Shown here piece by piece: positions 63,032 through 64,000 of a DNA stretch of 64,000 nucleotides. A model generated the notes under the pieces. The model had not been told where the DNA came from. It saw only the letters and a program-made list of their open reading frames with translations, and searched no databases. The stretch comes from Semisulcospira habei (Eukaryota > Mollusca > Gastropoda > Semisulcospiridae), in contig BTPG01000004.1 of the NCBI GenBank assembly GCA_036245525.1, positions 49,243,323 to 49,307,322 on the forward strand, read 5' to 3'. The first letter of the stretch is position 1. Each line of letters opens with the position of its first letter. The translations under genes were made by a program, and so were the position numbers.

Positions 63032-63361
63032 CAAGCCCGGACATCAGTCGCATGTTTGTCCTGAATTTTAATCCACCGTTTCAATTCTGGCGTCACAAAA
63101 CTAAGACACGCTATTTCTGACCTAAATGTACTTCTGATTTCCTAACAACGTCCAGTGCAAATGTCTACACAGCCGCAAAGATGCATGGTCAAAAACACTG
63201 TATTCACTTGGCGACTGTCATTGCAAGTGCTCATGCCGTAGTAGTAAGGGACAGCAGGTGTAACTGATTTTATTTCAGTAAAATTTACTTGGACAGCTAG
63301 TGTCATGTCTTGCTTTGTCCTGTGCAGCGGGCAGCATCAATGACTGATGGAGAGTCTTTTT

Positions 63362-63413
63362 CACACACGCGTGCACACACACACACACACACACACATGC
63401 ATGCGCACACGCG

Positions 63414-63468
<55 letters not shown>
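63362..63468. repeat. (CA)n microsatellite
   Basis: CA runs interrupted by TGCATGCGCACACGCG near 63398-63415. Confidence 0.95.
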
Positions 63469-63470
<2 letters not shown>

Positions 63471-63699
63471 ACAGTGTAATAAAAATGTACTACATCTGAA
63501 AAAGTGAAGCATAAGAAAACCCACAAATTTCAAGGACAATACTGAATGGCTAGGTGAGCACACTGTACCAAGATGTACATGCACAAAAAGTGGTTTCACA
63601 CCAAAGATAAAAATATACAAATCCCTACATATGACATCTGGCTATATAATGTAAAAGCAGACACAATTATAGAAAATGTATACAACATTGCATTTTTTT

Positions 63700-63790
63700 T
63701 AAAGTCAGTGGTTGAACTTCAGTTTCAATTTCACTTTACCTTGGGTTCTCTCTGGATGTCAACGGATGGAACCCAAGGTAAAGTAAAATT
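63700..63790. repeat. Hairpin around TTTACCTTGGGTTC
   Basis: TTCACTTTACCTTGGGTTC pairs with GAACCCAAGGTAAAGTAAAA across TCTCTGGATGTCAACGGAT. It directly precedes the family E element. Confidence 0.75.
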
Positions 63791-64000
63791 AACCCCATGA
63801 CTGCCAGTGTATGCAGATTATATTTCTGCAGTTGTTTATTCAATGCCAAATAGCCCCAATCATCCAAGGAACCTGGATACAAAATGGTGTCAGCAAGAGG
63901 CATAAATCCTTATGAGCCCCTGCAACTGTAGGGGCCATGAGGATCTATGTCTCCTGTAGCTGGATTGTGTTCACTTTTTCTCAGCAGTGACGGGGCTAAA
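63789..64000. repeat. Family E foldback element, runs to window end
   Basis: TTAACCCCATGACTGCC at the left; hairpin AAGAGGCATAAATCCTTATG / CATGAGGATCTATGTCTCC; ends at the edge with GGGGCTAAA. Confidence 0.82.

Overview
This is eukaryotic, intron-rich, transposon-rich nuclear DNA from an invertebrate, most likely a mollusc or another marine lophotrochozoan. That placement is an inference from an invertebrate-type calpain, DIRS retrotransposons, RTE-like LINEs, a tRNA-derived SINE and very abundant TTAA-bounded foldback elements. No species can be named from the sequence alone. Nothing bacterial (operons, CRISPR, Shine-Dalgarno sites) is present.

Two host genes were reconstructed by chaining splice-consistent exons. 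(1) A plus-strand conventional calpain occupies about 1.9-26.5 kb. Twelve exons were found, from the end of the protease core through the beta-sandwich domain to a penta-EF-hand domain and stop codon; upstream exons lie outside the window. (2) A minus-strand p24/TMED cargo-receptor gene occupies about 54.9-44.1 kb. Its five exons appear complete, with signal peptide, GOLD domain, coiled coil, membrane segment and FF cytosolic tail. The two genes converge on an 18-kb repeat-filled interval.

The rest is mobile DNA. Three DIRS-type tyrosine-recombinase retrotransposons lie at 1-1255, about 5436-12466 and about 35175-41262; the first two flank or interrupt calpain introns. The middle copy carries an L2/CR1-like LINE fragment and a putative solo LTR whose U3 contains heat-shock-element-like motifs. 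TMED intron 4 holds a three-level nest: a foldback element, split by a minus-strand LINE, itself split by a plus-strand RTE-like element with an uninterrupted 1050-codon frame and a perfect 12-bp target duplication. Other LINE 3' fragments lie at 2.45-3.02, 13.8-14.4, 16.8-18.0, 22.5-23.7, 23.7-23.9, 59.6-59.8 and 60.0-60.3 kb. Three SINE copies lie at 0.6, 41.7 and 53.0 kb.

Roughly fifty short palindromic (foldback/MITE-like) elements, mostly bounded by TTAA, are scattered through introns and intergenic DNA. I sorted them into families A-K by stem sequence. Families A and B share an inner stem but have different outer arms, and copies differ by paired substitutions that preserve base pairing. 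This is the most unusual signal in the window. Simple repeats (TA, CA/TG, TCTA, poly-C/G) and several minisatellites complete the picture.
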